A stretch of DNA of 64,000 nucleotides from contig BPHV01000004.1 in assembly GCA_026003755.1 (NCBI GenBank), forward strand, positions 62,001 to 126,000. The letters are read 5' to 3'. The notes under the pieces were generated by a model that was not told the origin of the DNA, did not search any database, and worked only from the letters and a program-made list of their open reading frames with translations. This document shows positions 23,497 through 35,925 of the stretch, piece after piece (position 1 is the first letter of the stretch; each line of letters starts with the position of its first letter). This stretch comes from Candidatus Roseilinea sp. Lineage in GTDB: Bacteria; Chloroflexota; Anaerolineae; J036; Brachytrichaceae. The translations under genes were made by a program, and so were the position numbers.

Positions 23497-26121
23497 ATGC
23501 ACGACGCCCTGTGGTGGTACCTGGGGGTGCAAGCCTTCGCGTTCGGCGGCTGGTTGATCGCGTCGCGCTGGCTGGGGCGCTTGCCCGACCGAGGCTACGG
23601 CGTCGGCAAAACGCTTGGCCTGGCGCTCGGCGGCTTTGCCTATTGGGCCGCAACCACGCTGGGCTTCTCGTTGAACCACGCCGGCGCAGCGCTGTTGGCG
23701 TTGGCGGTTGTGTGGGGCATCGGCCTGTGGCTGCGCTATGGGGGGCACAACGCAAAACGACACACACAGGACGCCGGGCACAAGGCGGATGACGCAGGAC
23801 GCCGGACGCAAGACGCAGCCCCCCCTCCGGCGTCTTGCGTCTCGCGTCTTGCGTCCTTCGTATTCCGTATTCCGTCCTTCGTCATCGTCACTGAAGCGCT
23901 CTTCGCGCTGGCCTTCGCGGGCTGGGTCATCGTGCGCGCCTACAGCCCGGACATCATGAGCGCAGGCGGCGAGAAGTTCATGGAGTCCATGATGATCAAC
24001 GCCATCCTGCGCAGCCCCAGCTTCCCCCCGAACGATGCCTGGTTGTCCGGCTTCAGCATCAGCTACTACTACTTCGGCTACATCATCTTCGCCATGCTGA
24101 TCTTATTGAGCGGCGTCGCGCCGGCCGTAGGCTTCAACCTCGGCGGGGCGATGATCTTCGCGCTCACCGTGGCCGGCGGGTTCAGCATCGGATACAACCT
24201 TTGGGGCCAGGGGGCTGAGGCCAGGGGTCAGGGATCGGAGTTTGGGGAGTCGGGAGTCGGTATTCGGAAGTCGTCCCTCCTCATTTTTAATTCTCAATTC
24301 CTAACGGGTCTGTTGACCGCGCTCATACTGGCGCTGATGGGCAACCTGGGCGGGCTGATGGGCGCGCTCAAATGCAGCAATGCTCTGCCGCAATCGTTCT
24401 GGGAATGGTTGGACGTGCGCGACACGGCAACCCAGACGTATGCCTGCAACGGCCTGGCACCGAGCGAGTTCTACGGCTGGTGGTGGGACTGGTCGCGCGT
24501 GGTGAAGGACACGACGCCGACCGGCCAATACCAGGAGATCATCACGGAGATGCCCATTTTCAGCTTCGTGCTCGGCGACAACCACCCGCACGTGATGGCG
24601 CTGCCGCTGGCGCTGCTGGCGCTCACCCTGGCGCTGGGCAACTTCGTGGGCGAAGCCGGCAACGGGCAAGACGCAAAACGCGACGCGCGCGATTCGCCTT
24701 CCGCATCACACACCCCGTCCGACCTCCCCCGCATCACTACTTCCTTCGTCTTGCCGGCCATCATCTTCGGCGGATTGGCGTTCATGAACACCTGGGACTT
24801 CCCAATCTACGGGGCGCTCTTCATCGCAGCGTCGCTGCTCGGGCGATGGCTGCGCCACGAGCCACTGTTGCCGGCGCTCCTGCACGGCGCCGGCGTGATG
24901 GCGCTGGGCTACTTGCTCTACCTGCCCTGGCACATGACATTCGCCTCACAGGCGCGCGGCATCGCAGTCAACTTGTTCAACAGCACGCGCTTCGTGCACT
25001 TCTTCCTGATCTACGCGCCGTTTTTGATCGCCGGGGCCGGGTTCATCGCTTCGACAACGCGCGCGGCAGATATGCCGGCGCGTGCAATCGTAGGCCGCGC
25101 CGCCGTCCTGACGACCGCAACCCTCATCGCCAGCCTCATAGTAGTCTTAGCAGCCGGACTCGCCTCACCGCAGGGACGCGCCATAGCCCAGGAACTCAGC
25201 GGCGCCGGCCCGGTGATGGGCATGCCGCGCGAGCAGGTGTCACAACGGCTGCTGGAGCGCATCACCAACCCCTGGACGGCGCTGGCGCTGAGCGGGGGCG
25301 CAGCCGCGTGCGCTGCGCTCATCCTGGCCTATCGCGCGCCGAAATCGGCATCGCATCCGTCGGCGGCAGCGGATGCCCCCACCCCGCTGGCGCCGTTCAT
25401 CCTGCTGCTCTTCGGCGCCGGCGCGTTGCTCACCCTGATCGTCGAATTCGTCTTCCTGCGCGATTTGTTCGGCACGCGGATGAATACGGTGTTCAAGTTC
25501 TACTATCAGGCCTGGACGCTTTGGTCGGTGGCAGGCGGATTCGCGATCATGAGCTTGATCACTGCGCATGGCCTTGCGGCCAGGGCCGTTGGCGGCCTCG
25601 CGCTCGTCTTTGTCGCGCTGGGGCTGATCTACCCGATCATGGCCATCCCCGCGCGCACCGACCAATTTCACGGCGAGCCGACGCTGGATGGCGCAGCTTA
25701 CCTGCGCCGCATCCATTCAGAAGACGCAGCGATGATCGCCTGGCTGAACGCCAACGTCGCCGGCGCCCCGCACATCATCGAAGCGCCGCCGAGCAACGCA
25801 TTCGGCGCATACGCTTACGAGGGACGCATCTCGACGTTCACCGGCCTGCCGACTGCGCTCGGCTGGGGCGGCCACGAGCATCAATGGCGCGGCACGACCG
25901 ACGAACAGGCGCGGCGATTCCCGTTGATCGAGCGACTGTATAACACAACCGACCTCGCAGAAGCGCGCGCGCTGCTGCGCGAATTTGGCGCGCGATACGT
26001 GATCATTGGAGAGACGGAGCGCCGTCGTTTCTCATCCGAAGGACTGGCCAAGTTCGCGTCGCTGTGCGCGCCGGCGTTTCAATCGGGCGCCAGCGTCATC
26101 TATCACTGCGGCGGTCAATGA
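23497..26121 (+). CDS. DUF2298-type large membrane protein with in-frame repeat insertions (874 aa)
   Basis: A polytopic protein of the DUF2298 (YYY) family common in Chloroflexota and some archaea. Family landmarks are AGGEKFMESMMINAIL, SGFSISYYYFGYI, VLGDNHPHVMALPLAL, FMNTWDFPIYGAL and MNTVFKFYYQAWTLW, set among a dozen or more hydrophobic helices; a soluble C-terminal part follows (SNAFGAYAYEGRISTFTG). Function unknown, possibly a glycosyltransferase-like membrane enzyme. Three polar low-complexity stretches (residues about 84-128, 238-268 and 388-415) interrupt otherwise hydrophobic sequence and correspond to minisatellite-like DNA. The ATG lies directly after thrC. Confidence 0.88.
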   Translation: MHDALWWYLGVQAFAFGGWLIASRWLGRLPDRGYGVGKTLGLALGGFAYWAATTLGFSLNHAGAALLALAVVWGIGLWLRYGGHNAKRHTQDAGHKADDAGRRTQDAAPPPASCVSRLASFVFRIPSFVIVTEALFALAFAGWVIVRAYSPDIMSAGGEKFMESMMINAILRSPSFPPNDAWLSGFSISYYYFGYIIFAMLILLSGVAPAVGFNLGGAMIFALTVAGGFSIGYNLWGQGAEARGQGSEFGESGVGIRKSSLLIFNSQFLTGLLTALILALMGNLGGLMGALKCSNALPQSFWEWLDVRDTATQTYACNGLAPSEFYGWWWDWSRVVKDTTPTGQYQEIITEMPIFSFVLGDNHPHVMALPLALLALTLALGNFVGEAGNGQDAKRDARDSPSASHTPSDLPRITTSFVLPAIIFGGLAFMNTWDFPIYGALFIAASLLGRWLRHEPLLPALLHGAGVMALGYLLYLPWHMTFASQARGIAVNLFNSTRFVHFFLIYAPFLIAGAGFIASTTRAADMPARAIVGRAAVLTTATLIASLIVVLAAGLASPQGRAIAQELSGAGPVMGMPREQVSQRLLERITNPWTALALSGGAAACAALILAYRAPKSASHPSAAADAPTPLAPFILLLFGAGALLTLIVEFVFLRDLFGTRMNTVFKFYYQAWTLWSVAGGFAIMSLITAHGLAARAVGGLALVFVALGLIYPIMAIPARTDQFHGEPTLDGAAYLRRIHSEDAAMIAWLNANVAGAPHIIEAPPSNAFGAYAYEGRISTFTGLPTALGWGGHEHQWRGTTDEQARRFPLIERLYNTTDLAEARALLREFGARYVIIGETERRRFSSEGLAKFASLCAPAFQSGASVIYHCGGQ
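23760..23888. repeat. Imperfect inverted minisatellite inside the DUF2298 gene
   Basis: The left arm contains GACGCAGGACGCCGGACGCA and AGACGC; the right arm contains GGCGTCTTGCGTCTCGCGTC and TTGCGTCC, followed by TATTCCGTATTCCGTCCTTC. The arms meet around 23820 and could form a long hairpin. The array is translated in frame as a polar loop (RHTQDAGHKADDAGRRTQDA). Confidence 0.8.
24208..24300. repeat. Short-unit repeat inside the DUF2298 gene
   Basis: A run of related G-rich words (GGCTGAGGCCAGGGGTCAGG, then GGAGTCGGGAGTCGG) followed by TTTTTAATTCTCAATTCC. It is read in frame as WGQGAEARGQGSEFGESG between hydrophobic helices. It looks like an insertion that preserved the frame. Confidence 0.6.
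24655..24745. repeat. Low-complexity in-frame insert in the DUF2298 gene
   Basis: Contains CAAGACGCAAAACGCGACGC, the same word family as the 23760 array, then a C-rich tail. It is translated as GNGQDAKRDARDSPSASHTP, a polar loop between membrane segments. Confidence 0.5.
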
Positions 26122-26252
26122 ACCTTGATATGCGCAGGTTGATCCGGCGCGCGTCCGCCTGCCGGGCGTGAGCCGGATCGGCGCGACGTGACCTTCACGC
26201 ACAATGGCCGGCGTTTTTTGCACCCGCGCGACTTCGTGGTTCAATCCCCCGC

Positions 26253-27221
26253 ATGGCATTCTTCGACCTTCCACTCGACCAACTTAAAACTTATCACCCC
26301 GACCGCAATGAGCCAACTGACTTCGACGCCTTCTGGCATCGCACGCTGGACGAGGCGCGCGCGCATCCACTCGCGCCGCACTTCGAGCCGGTGGACTTCG
26401 GGTTGCGCAACGTAGAGACGTTCGACGTCACCTTCAACGGCTATGGCGGCCAGCCGATCAAGGGCTGGCTCATCCTACCCCGGCATCGCGCCGGGAAGCT
26501 GCCGTGCGTCATCGAGTTCATCGGTTACGGCGGCGGGCGCAGCTATCCCACGAGCTGGCTGCTGTGGAGCGCAGCCGGCTATGCCCACCTGGTTATGGAC
26601 ACGCGCGGCCAGGGCGGCACGTGGAGCCACGGCGACACGCCCGACCCCGAACCCGAGGGCAGCAACCCCCACCACCCCGGCTTCATGACCCGTGGCGTGC
26701 TGAAACCGGAGACGTATTACTACCGGCGCGTGTTCACCGACGGCTGCCGCGCCGTCGAGGCCGCCCAGGCGCATGATGCCATAGACCCCGACCGCATCGC
26801 GGCCACCGGCGGCAGCCAAGGCGGAGGCATCACCATCGCCGTCGCCGGGCTGATGCCCGCCGTCCAGGTCGCCATGCCGGATGTGCCGTTCTTGTGCCAC
26901 TTCCGGCGCGCTGCGACGCTGATAGACAGCAGTCCGTATATCGAATTGCAACGCTTCCTCGTCGCCCAACGCGACAAAGTGGAGCAGGTCTTCGCCACGC
27001 TGAGCTACTTCGACGGCATGAACTTTGCCGCACGCGCGCGCGCAAAAGCCCTATTCTCCGTCGGTCTGATGGACGACATCTGCCCACCCTCAACCGTGTT
27101 TGCCGCCTATAACCACTGGGCCGGCGAGAAGGAAATCCGCATCTACGAGTTCAACCGGCACGAAGGGGGCGGCGAATACCAGGCCGTGGAGAAGGTGAAG
27201 TTCCTGCGCGCAATCTGGTAA
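26253..27221 (+). CDS. Acetyl xylan esterase / cephalosporin-C deacetylase-like hydrolase
   Basis: 322 residues, the normal length of the Axe1-type alpha/beta hydrolase family, which removes acetyl groups from xylo-oligosaccharides. The start [20 protein letters not shown] and the block [15 protein letters not shown] are family-typical. The nucleophile serine lies in [10 protein letters not shown] near residue 187, the aspartate in [11 protein letters not shown] near 272 and the histidine in NRHEGGG near 302; the loop TRGQGG is also characteristic. No signal peptide, so it is cytoplasmic, acting on imported oligosaccharides. It stands alone between the DUF2298 gene and nifJ. Confidence 0.92.
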   Translation: MAFFDLPLDQLKTYHPDRNEPTDFDAFWHRTLDEARAHPLAPHFEPVDFGLRNVETFDVTFNGYGGQPIKGWLILPRHRAGKLPCVIEFIGYGGGRSYPTSWLLWSAAGYAHLVMDTRGQGGTWSHGDTPDPEPEGSNPHHPGFMTRGVLKPETYYYRRVFTDGCRAVEAAQAHDAIDPDRIAATGGSQGGGITIAVAGLMPAVQVAMPDVPFLCHFRRAATLIDSSPYIELQRFLVAQRDKVEQVFATLSYFDGMNFAARARAKALFSVGLMDDICPPSTVFAAYNHWAGEKEIRIYEFNRHEGGGEYQAVEKVKFLRAIW

Positions 27222-27243
27222 AGCGGTCAAACTAGCCGCTTGA

Positions 27244-30946
<3,703 letters not shown>

Positions 30947-30947
30947 C

Positions 30948-31250
30948 GTGAATAGCAGCAACAAAGTGCTTGTGGCTTACGCGAGCAAATACGGTTCGAC
31001 GACCGAGATCGCCGAGCGAATCGGCCAGGTGCTCGCGCACGCCGGACGTGATGTGGACGTGCTGCCCGACGAGCACACCGGCGAGATCGAGCGCTACCAG
31101 GCCAGTCATGCGGGGCAGCGCGGCGAGATGGATCTGAGCGCCCTGCATTTTGGGCGACAAGTTCATCATCAAGGCGCTCAAGGCCCAAGTGGGCGATTAC
31201 CGTGACTGGAAAGCCATCGAAGCCTGGGCCGGCAAGATCGCCCCACAGCT
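30948..31250 (+). pseudogene. Flavodoxin-like protein with large internal deletion
   Basis: Begins with GTG two bases after the nifJ stop and reads KVLVAYASKYGSTTEIAERI, the FMN-phosphate-binding start of flavodoxin / HemG-type protoporphyrinogen oxidase-like proteins. After about 40 residues the expected middle (flavin-contacting loops, about 100 residues) is missing; the sequence jumps to MDLSALHF and, in another frame, GDKFIIKALKAQVGDYRDWK and AIEAWAGKIAPQL, which match the C-terminus of such proteins. The product cannot fold as a flavodoxin. Adjacency to nifJ suggests an electron-carrier role before decay. Confidence 0.75.
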
Positions 31251-31564
31251 TGCCCCAGCAGAGCCAAGCGACGGTTTTGCGCAAAGCAGGCCGCTTAGGC
31301 AGCGGGGCACGCGCAGGCAAATAGGAGGAAGAGCAAAGGCGCCGGCCGTGGCCGGCGCCTTTCGCAACGCGTTGCCCGGCCATTTGACCAAACGCCTCGC
31401 GGTTCGCACGTGCCCGAACCGGGATTCAGCGAGGAAGACCGGGCAGCCACCCATGCGTGAGCCGGTGATGCCGCGCCGTCGTTAGGGGGAACCGCTCCGC
31501 CGCTCGGCGGCGATTGACAACTAGCGGCAGCAACCGACGAGCGAATACTGGTAGCATCATCTCC
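31251..31564. other. Intergenic stretch, no gene seen
   Basis: About 310 bases between the flavodoxin remnant and the first membrane glycosyltransferase. It holds one strong hairpin (31335-31362) and otherwise no convincing coding sequence or RNA gene. A TAGCAT-like hexamer lies shortly before the next start at 31565. Confidence 0.6.
31335..31362 (+). terminator. Strong hairpin, probable terminator of the nifJ unit
   Basis: AAAGGCGCCGGCC and GGCCGGCGCCTTT form a perfect 13-bp inverted repeat around GT. The 3' arm ends in only three T residues, so termination is likely but may not be fully intrinsic. Confidence 0.6.
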
Positions 31565-33217
31565 ATGCTCGATCCGCATCAGTCTGTTTCTCCCGTTGGC
31601 CGGCGCTGGCTGCGCATTGCGGTAGTTGGGATCGGCGCGCTGTTGCTCGGCGCACTGGCGACGCCGCACCTCATTTACCCTTTCGGCCACGACCAGGGCA
31701 TCTACTCGGCATGCGGCGATGTGATCCGTCGCGGCGGCGTGCCGATCCGCGATTGCTTCGAGAGCAAAGGGCCGGGGGTAATGGTACTGTATGCCATTGC
31801 GCTTTCGATCGCGTTCAGCACGGTGGCCGTGCACGCCTTCACGTTGGCCTGGCAGGCACTCACGGCGGCGCTGGTGGGCTGGACGGCACGCGCGATGTTC
31901 CATCCGGCAGCCGCGCTGCCCGCTGCTGCCTTCTACTGGCTGATCTATGCCGGTATCAACTACTGGTCCATGAACCAGGCCGAGACGTTCTCGAACCTGT
32001 TCATCGTGCTGGCGTTGTATTTGGCATGGCGCGGCGTAGGCGATCACACGCGAACGGTGCCAAACCTGCGATTGCTGCTCATCAGCGGCGCCGGCGCGGG
32101 CATCCTGATGTGGTTCAAGTACACCTTCGGCCTGCTGATCGCGGTAATCGGCGCAGGGCTGTTGTTGCATGCCTGGCTGCGCACGCGCGCGCTGCCCACG
32201 ACGCTGCGCACCGGCGCGGCGTTCGCCGTCGGCGCAATCGCGATCAATGCGCTCGTGCTGGCCTACTTTGCGCTGGTCGGCGGCATCCCGGCGCTGATCG
32301 AACAACTCAACGTCTTCCGCGAGCTGTTCCCGCTGGGTCCGCCGCGCACCTTCCCGGAGATTGTGCAATTCCTCTGGCGCTTCACCGACAACGGTGCCGA
32401 CTTAACCGGCGACTACAAGGCGACGGTGCCGCAGTGGACCTTCTTCGGCGGCGGTTTCCCGCTGCTGTTTGTGCTGGCAATCCTGGGAGGCGCGCGGTTC
32501 ATCCGACCGGTCAACGGCGACGGCCTGGCGCGTTACGCCTATCTCGTCGGGCTGTTCGTCGCCGGGCTGGCCGTGGTTGCCATCCAGGCCAAGTATGTGC
32601 AGTATCACTTCACCATTCTCCACGGGCCGCTGGCGATCCTGGCCGGCGCCGGCACAGCGGCAGCATGGCTGTGGGTGCGCGCGTCGGGCGCCGTCGCGCG
32701 TGCGCTCGGCGTGCTAGGCGGATTGGTTGGCGTCGTAGCATTTACGCTGCTCGTCATCCGCATGTTGCCCTGGGTATACGACGCCTACATCAACATCATC
32801 GTGCAAGGCAAGTCGCTGCGCGAAGTTCACCTAGAGAGTCGTGTTGCGCCGCAGCTCTACGTGGCCGATTACATCGTTGAACATACGCGGCCGGACGAGA
32901 CCATCAGCTTGTTCGCCGACGCGCCGTGGGTTTACATGCTCACCCAACGGCGCAACGCGACGCGCTTCCCGTTTGCCGATGTGTGGGCGCCGGCGCATGG
33001 CTCATGGACGAACGCCGAGTTCGGTCGGCAGTTCTACGAACAACTCGTTGCCAACCGGCCGACCTACTTTATCCTCACCCGCGACGATTACCCCTGGTTG
33101 GGTGTGCGGCATATTGACAATTGGAAACGGCTGACCGACCTGCACGCTTACGTGGAAGCCAACTATCGTTACGAAGCGGAGAACGGGCCATTCCTGCTCT
33201 TCCGCCGGAAGGACTGA
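31565..33217 (+). CDS. Membrane glycosyltransferase-like protein, paralogue 1 (550 aa)
   Basis: The ATG at 31565 (MLDPHQSVSPVGRRWLR) is preferred over an upstream in-frame start lacking protein character. After the first helix comes DQGIYSACGDVIRRGGVPIR and then KGPGV, the acidic first-loop motif of GT39/GT83-type lipid-linked sugar transferases such as the PMT and ArnT families. About eleven hydrophobic segments follow, then a soluble C-terminal domain (RPDETISLFADAPWVYMLTQ). It likely moves a sugar from a polyprenyl carrier to a glycan or protein outside the membrane. The next gene starts six bases downstream and is a clear paralogue. Confidence 0.82.
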   Translation: MLDPHQSVSPVGRRWLRIAVVGIGALLLGALATPHLIYPFGHDQGIYSACGDVIRRGGVPIRDCFESKGPGVMVLYAIALSIAFSTVAVHAFTLAWQALTAALVGWTARAMFHPAAALPAAAFYWLIYAGINYWSMNQAETFSNLFIVLALYLAWRGVGDHTRTVPNLRLLLISGAGAGILMWFKYTFGLLIAVIGAGLLLHAWLRTRALPTTLRTGAAFAVGAIAINALVLAYFALVGGIPALIEQLNVFRELFPLGPPRTFPEIVQFLWRFTDNGADLTGDYKATVPQWTFFGGGFPLLFVLAILGGARFIRPVNGDGLARYAYLVGLFVAGLAVVAIQAKYVQYHFTILHGPLAILAGAGTAAAWLWVRASGAVARALGVLGGLVGVVAFTLLVIRMLPWVYDAYINIIVQGKSLREVHLESRVAPQLYVADYIVEHTRPDETISLFADAPWVYMLTQRRNATRFPFADVWAPAHGSWTNAEFGRQFYEQLVANRPTYFILTRDDYPWLGVRHIDNWKRLTDLHAYVEANYRYEAENGPFLLFRRKD

Positions 33218-33223
33218 GCGTAC

Positions 33224-35149
33224 ATGCGACTGATAAGGCTTGGACTGGCGATGCTCGCTGCGTTGGGACTGGTAGCCATCGGCTTACCGCAGGTGTGGTA
33301 CCCGATGTGGTTCGACCAGGGCGCGTTCGCCGCGTGTGGCGAGGTGTTGCGGCGCGGCGGTGTCTTCCTGCGCGATTGCTGGGACGTGCGCGGGCCACTC
33401 ACGCCGGCGCTCTATGCTCTCGCCACGTCGCTCGAACCAACGCAGCCGGCCGTATTCGCCTTCAACCTGGCCTGGCAGGCGATCTCGGCGACCTTGCTCG
33501 GCGTGCTCGCATGGCGCATGTTCGGCAGCCGACTCTCGGGCATGGTCGCCGGCGCGCTGCTCTGGCTGACCATGGCTACGCTGAACTACTGGTCGGTGGC
33601 GCAGGCCGAGGGGTTTGCCAACCTGTGCTTCATCGCGGCGACGCTGTGCGTCTGGGAAGCAGGCCGATTCATAGACCGCCGTCAAACGCGCTGGCTCTTG
33701 GCCGGCGGCGCGTTCGCCGGCGCGTTGTTCTGGTTCAAGTATCCCTTCGCGCTGTACGCCATCGTGCTAATGCTGTGGGCACTAGCACAGCACAGGCATA
33801 TCGGCGCCGCCGCGTCGGTCGGTGCCGGCGCAGCGCTAACGACTGCACTGGGCAGCGCCTACTTCCTGATCAACGGCGCGCTGGACGATCTGTTGCTGCA
33901 CCTGCGCTACGCCATTGCCAACTTTCACAACAAACCACTCGACGAGCGCTGGGCTTGGCTGACCGGCTTGTTCTGGATGGAGATCACGACGTTTGTGCAG
34001 ATCGGCAGCACGCCCACCGCCGGGTTCAAAGACACCGTGCCACAAGTGCAATCGCTCGGGCGTGGCTATCCGTTCATCATGCTGCTGGTCGCACTCGGTG
34101 TAGTCCGGTCGTTGTGGAGCAGCGCGCGGCGCGAAGCGGGCGGGCTGGCCGTTCTGTGGCTGCTGACCACCCTACTGCTGAACTTGTGGCAAGGTCACTC
34201 GTACCGCTACCACTTCATCATCTGGTTGCCGCCGATGGCGCTGCTGGCCGGCGCGGCGTTCGCCGACTCGCGCCCAGCCCACTCGATCGCGCACCTGGCT
34301 GCGCCGGCGCTATTCGTTGCTGCCGTGGCCGGCCAAGTGCTTACCATGTGGCCGTGGATGCGCGACGCCTACGACAACGTCATCGTGCAGGGCAAGTCGC
34401 CACACCCCCTGCACCTCGAAACGAAGGAGGCGGCTCAGTTGCTGCTCGCCGAGTTCCTGCGCGATAACGCCGCGCCGGAGGATCGCGTCGCCGTGTTCAG
34501 CGACACGCCGGTGGTCTATTTCCTGGCGCAGCGGCAGAACGCAACGCGCTTCCCCTATCTGCGCTGGGCCGACGAATCGCGCGACGCCGGTGTGCGTGCT
34601 GTGCTAACCGAAGCGTATCTCAGCGACCTCAAGCGCAATCCACCTCGCTTCTTCGTACTCAGCAAAGACGGCTTCCCCTGGGCGTCGGCGCGCTTCATCG
34701 AAACCTGGAAGCGCATGCCCGATGTCCATCGCTTCGTCGAGGATAACTACGAGTACATCGGGGAGAACGGCCCCTACATCCTCTTCCAACAGGCGCACCT
34801 GACTCACCGGCTCAGGCGCACCAGCATGTCGGTGCAGCATAGTTGCCGCCACCGGATGCTTCGCCAGATGCTCGCGCAGCCGGAAGGTGCACACGAGCAT
34901 TCGCCCGCGCCCCTCGCGTCGTTCAGCCACCAGCGCTGCACTCTTGTGAATCCAGCCGACGAAGATGCCGGCATACACATCGCGCGGCCAGTGGAAGGGA
35001 TGCACACCAAGGATGACGTGCTCCGGCGTGAGGTCGGCGAAAGCGAAGTCCACGGCGTTGCCGGTGGGAATGTTGCCGAACATCACGTCATGGCAAATCC
35101 AGTTGAAGTTGCTGGCCCAGTCCCCGCGCAATCCCGCCTGTTCGCGTGA
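33224..35149 (+). CDS. Membrane glycosyltransferase-like protein, paralogue 2, with abnormal C-terminal tail
   Basis: Same architecture as its neighbour: N-terminal helix, FDQGAFAACGEVLRRGGVFL then WDVRGP, multiple membrane helices, and a soluble end that in both proteins closes with Y-x-x-E/G-x-NGP-x-xLF (here YEYIGENGPYILFQQ). Conservation with paralogue 1 ends at about 34790, where paralogue 1 stops four residues later. This frame instead runs another 117 codons of basic, low-complexity sequence (LTHRLRRTSMSVQHSCRHRM) that is the antisense of a glycosidase remnant. Its own stop codon has apparently been lost. The tail is probably not functional. Confidence 0.8.
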   Translation: MRLIRLGLAMLAALGLVAIGLPQVWYPMWFDQGAFAACGEVLRRGGVFLRDCWDVRGPLTPALYALATSLEPTQPAVFAFNLAWQAISATLLGVLAWRMFGSRLSGMVAGALLWLTMATLNYWSVAQAEGFANLCFIAATLCVWEAGRFIDRRQTRWLLAGGAFAGALFWFKYPFALYAIVLMLWALAQHRHIGAAASVGAGAALTTALGSAYFLINGALDDLLLHLRYAIANFHNKPLDERWAWLTGLFWMEITTFVQIGSTPTAGFKDTVPQVQSLGRGYPFIMLLVALGVVRSLWSSARREAGGLAVLWLLTTLLLNLWQGHSYRYHFIIWLPPMALLAGAAFADSRPAHSIAHLAAPALFVAAVAGQVLTMWPWMRDAYDNVIVQGKSPHPLHLETKEAAQLLLAEFLRDNAAPEDRVAVFSDTPVVYFLAQRQNATRFPYLRWADESRDAGVRAVLTEAYLSDLKRNPPRFFVLSKDGFPWASARFIETWKRMPDVHRFVEDNYEYIGENGPYILFQQAHLTHRLRRTSMSVQHSCRHRMLRQMLAQPEGAHEHSPAPLASFSHQRCTLVNPADEDAGIHIARPVEGMHTKDDVLRREVGESEVHGVAGGNVAEHHVMANPVEVAGPVPAQSRLFA

Positions 35150-35176
35150 GGTGCGAGCGCATTTGTGACAAGGCAT
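34790..35176 (-). pseudogene. C-terminal remnant of a GH2-like glycosidase
   Basis: The minus-strand frame reads DWASNFNWICHDVMFGNIPT, then FAFADLTPEHVILGVHPF, FVGWIHKSAALVAERREGRG and RMLVCTFRLREHLAKHPVAA. These resemble the C-terminal domain of GH2-type beta-glycosidases, especially the closing pattern G-x-GR-x-L-x-x-TFRL with NPVA-like and LL-x-x-L elements. The N-terminal catalytic domains are absent, since upstream of 35176 a different gene begins on the other strand. The frame remains open past 34790 to 34604 only as antisense of the glycosyltransferase. Family recognition is by motif pattern only. Confidence 0.5.
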
Positions 35177-35633
35177 GATACATCCTGCGAGCACCCGCCC
35201 CCTCACCGAGGCACAGGCCAACTGGCTGCGCGTCAACGCTTACCTGCCACCGCTCGTTCTGCTCGGCGTGCTGTTCTCGTGCGTCATCGCTTCTGCATGT
35301 CTGCTGACCACCTTCCCGAGCACCCCTTTTTTGATCGGCTTCGTCGCTGCTGCAGCCAGCATCATGCTGGTCGTGGCAGCATTCACAGCGCTCTACGCCT
35401 ACCGCAACCACCTAGACCTGCGCGATGGCGTGGCGTATGTACGCATCGCGCGGCTGATGGGCAAGCGAAGGCGAAAGACATCGCGCAACACTCTCCGCTT
35501 TTACGTCCGCTTCGAGGGGCTGGACGAGATGGAGACACTGCCAGAGACATACGAACCGTTGCGCGAGGGCGAAATCTACACCGTGGTCTACAGCCCGCGC
35601 GTCCGGCGCTGCTGGGAAGCAGAGGCTAAATAA
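35175..35633 (+). CDS. Small two-helix membrane protein, unknown (152 aa)
   Basis: Two adjacent hydrophobic segments (AYLPPLVLLGVLFSCVIASA and FLIGFVAAAASIMLVVAAF) are followed by a basic soluble part (ARLMGKRRRKTSRNTLRFYV) and a strand-rich end (EGEIYTVVYSPRVRRCWEAE) that could be a small beta barrel. The cytoplasmic half resembles PH-like or YcxB-like domains only loosely. Its ATG shares a CATG with the potential start of the opposite-strand remnant. Function unknown. Confidence 0.75.
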   Translation: MIHPASTRPLTEAQANWLRVNAYLPPLVLLGVLFSCVIASACLLTTFPSTPFLIGFVAAAASIMLVVAAFTALYAYRNHLDLRDGVAYVRIARLMGKRRRKTSRNTLRFYVRFEGLDEMETLPETYEPLREGEIYTVVYSPRVRRCWEAEAK

Positions 35634-35673
35634 GCGCCGATGGAATCGCGCGACGCCCTAGTTTCGCTACTGG

Positions 35674-35910
35674 GTGAGCCCGGCGCCGGCGCGCTTCCTC
35701 ATATACCCGCCGGAAGAACTAATCGCGGCTGCGTGGGACGCGCGTCCGACCTCGTTTGCCATCCTGTCGAGGACGTCGGGGCGGACTGGGCGCCCCCTCG
35801 GCGTAGATTTGCGCACGGCGTTCATCGTGGACAACCGCCAGCCTGGGCCGATGGACGCGGCGGAGCGCGCCGCATTGCTGCGCACGCTATTCAAGGTGAG
35901 CGGAGATTGA
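35674..35910 (+). CDS. Small protein of unknown function (78 aa)
   Basis: A GTG-started frame reads SPAPARFLIYPPEELIAAAW, then FAILSRTSGRTGRPLGVDLR and FIVDNRQPGPMDAAERAALL. The mix of hydrophobic and charged residues looks protein-like, but no family is recognised. An alternative frame with an ATG at 35641 begins MESRDALVSLLGEPG and may be the true 5' end joined by a frameshift. It faces the GT2 gene convergently, 16 bases apart. Confidence 0.45.
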   Translation: MSPAPARFLIYPPEELIAAAWDARPTSFAILSRTSGRTGRPLGVDLRTAFIVDNRQPGPMDAAERAALLRTLFKVSGD

Positions 35911-35925
35911 GCGCGGCGCAGTTGC

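Noticed and set aside
26205-26252. Possible tRNA 3' part from GGTTCAATCCCCCGC before the esterase gene
   Set aside because: No cloverleaf can be built; acceptor and anticodon arms are missing.
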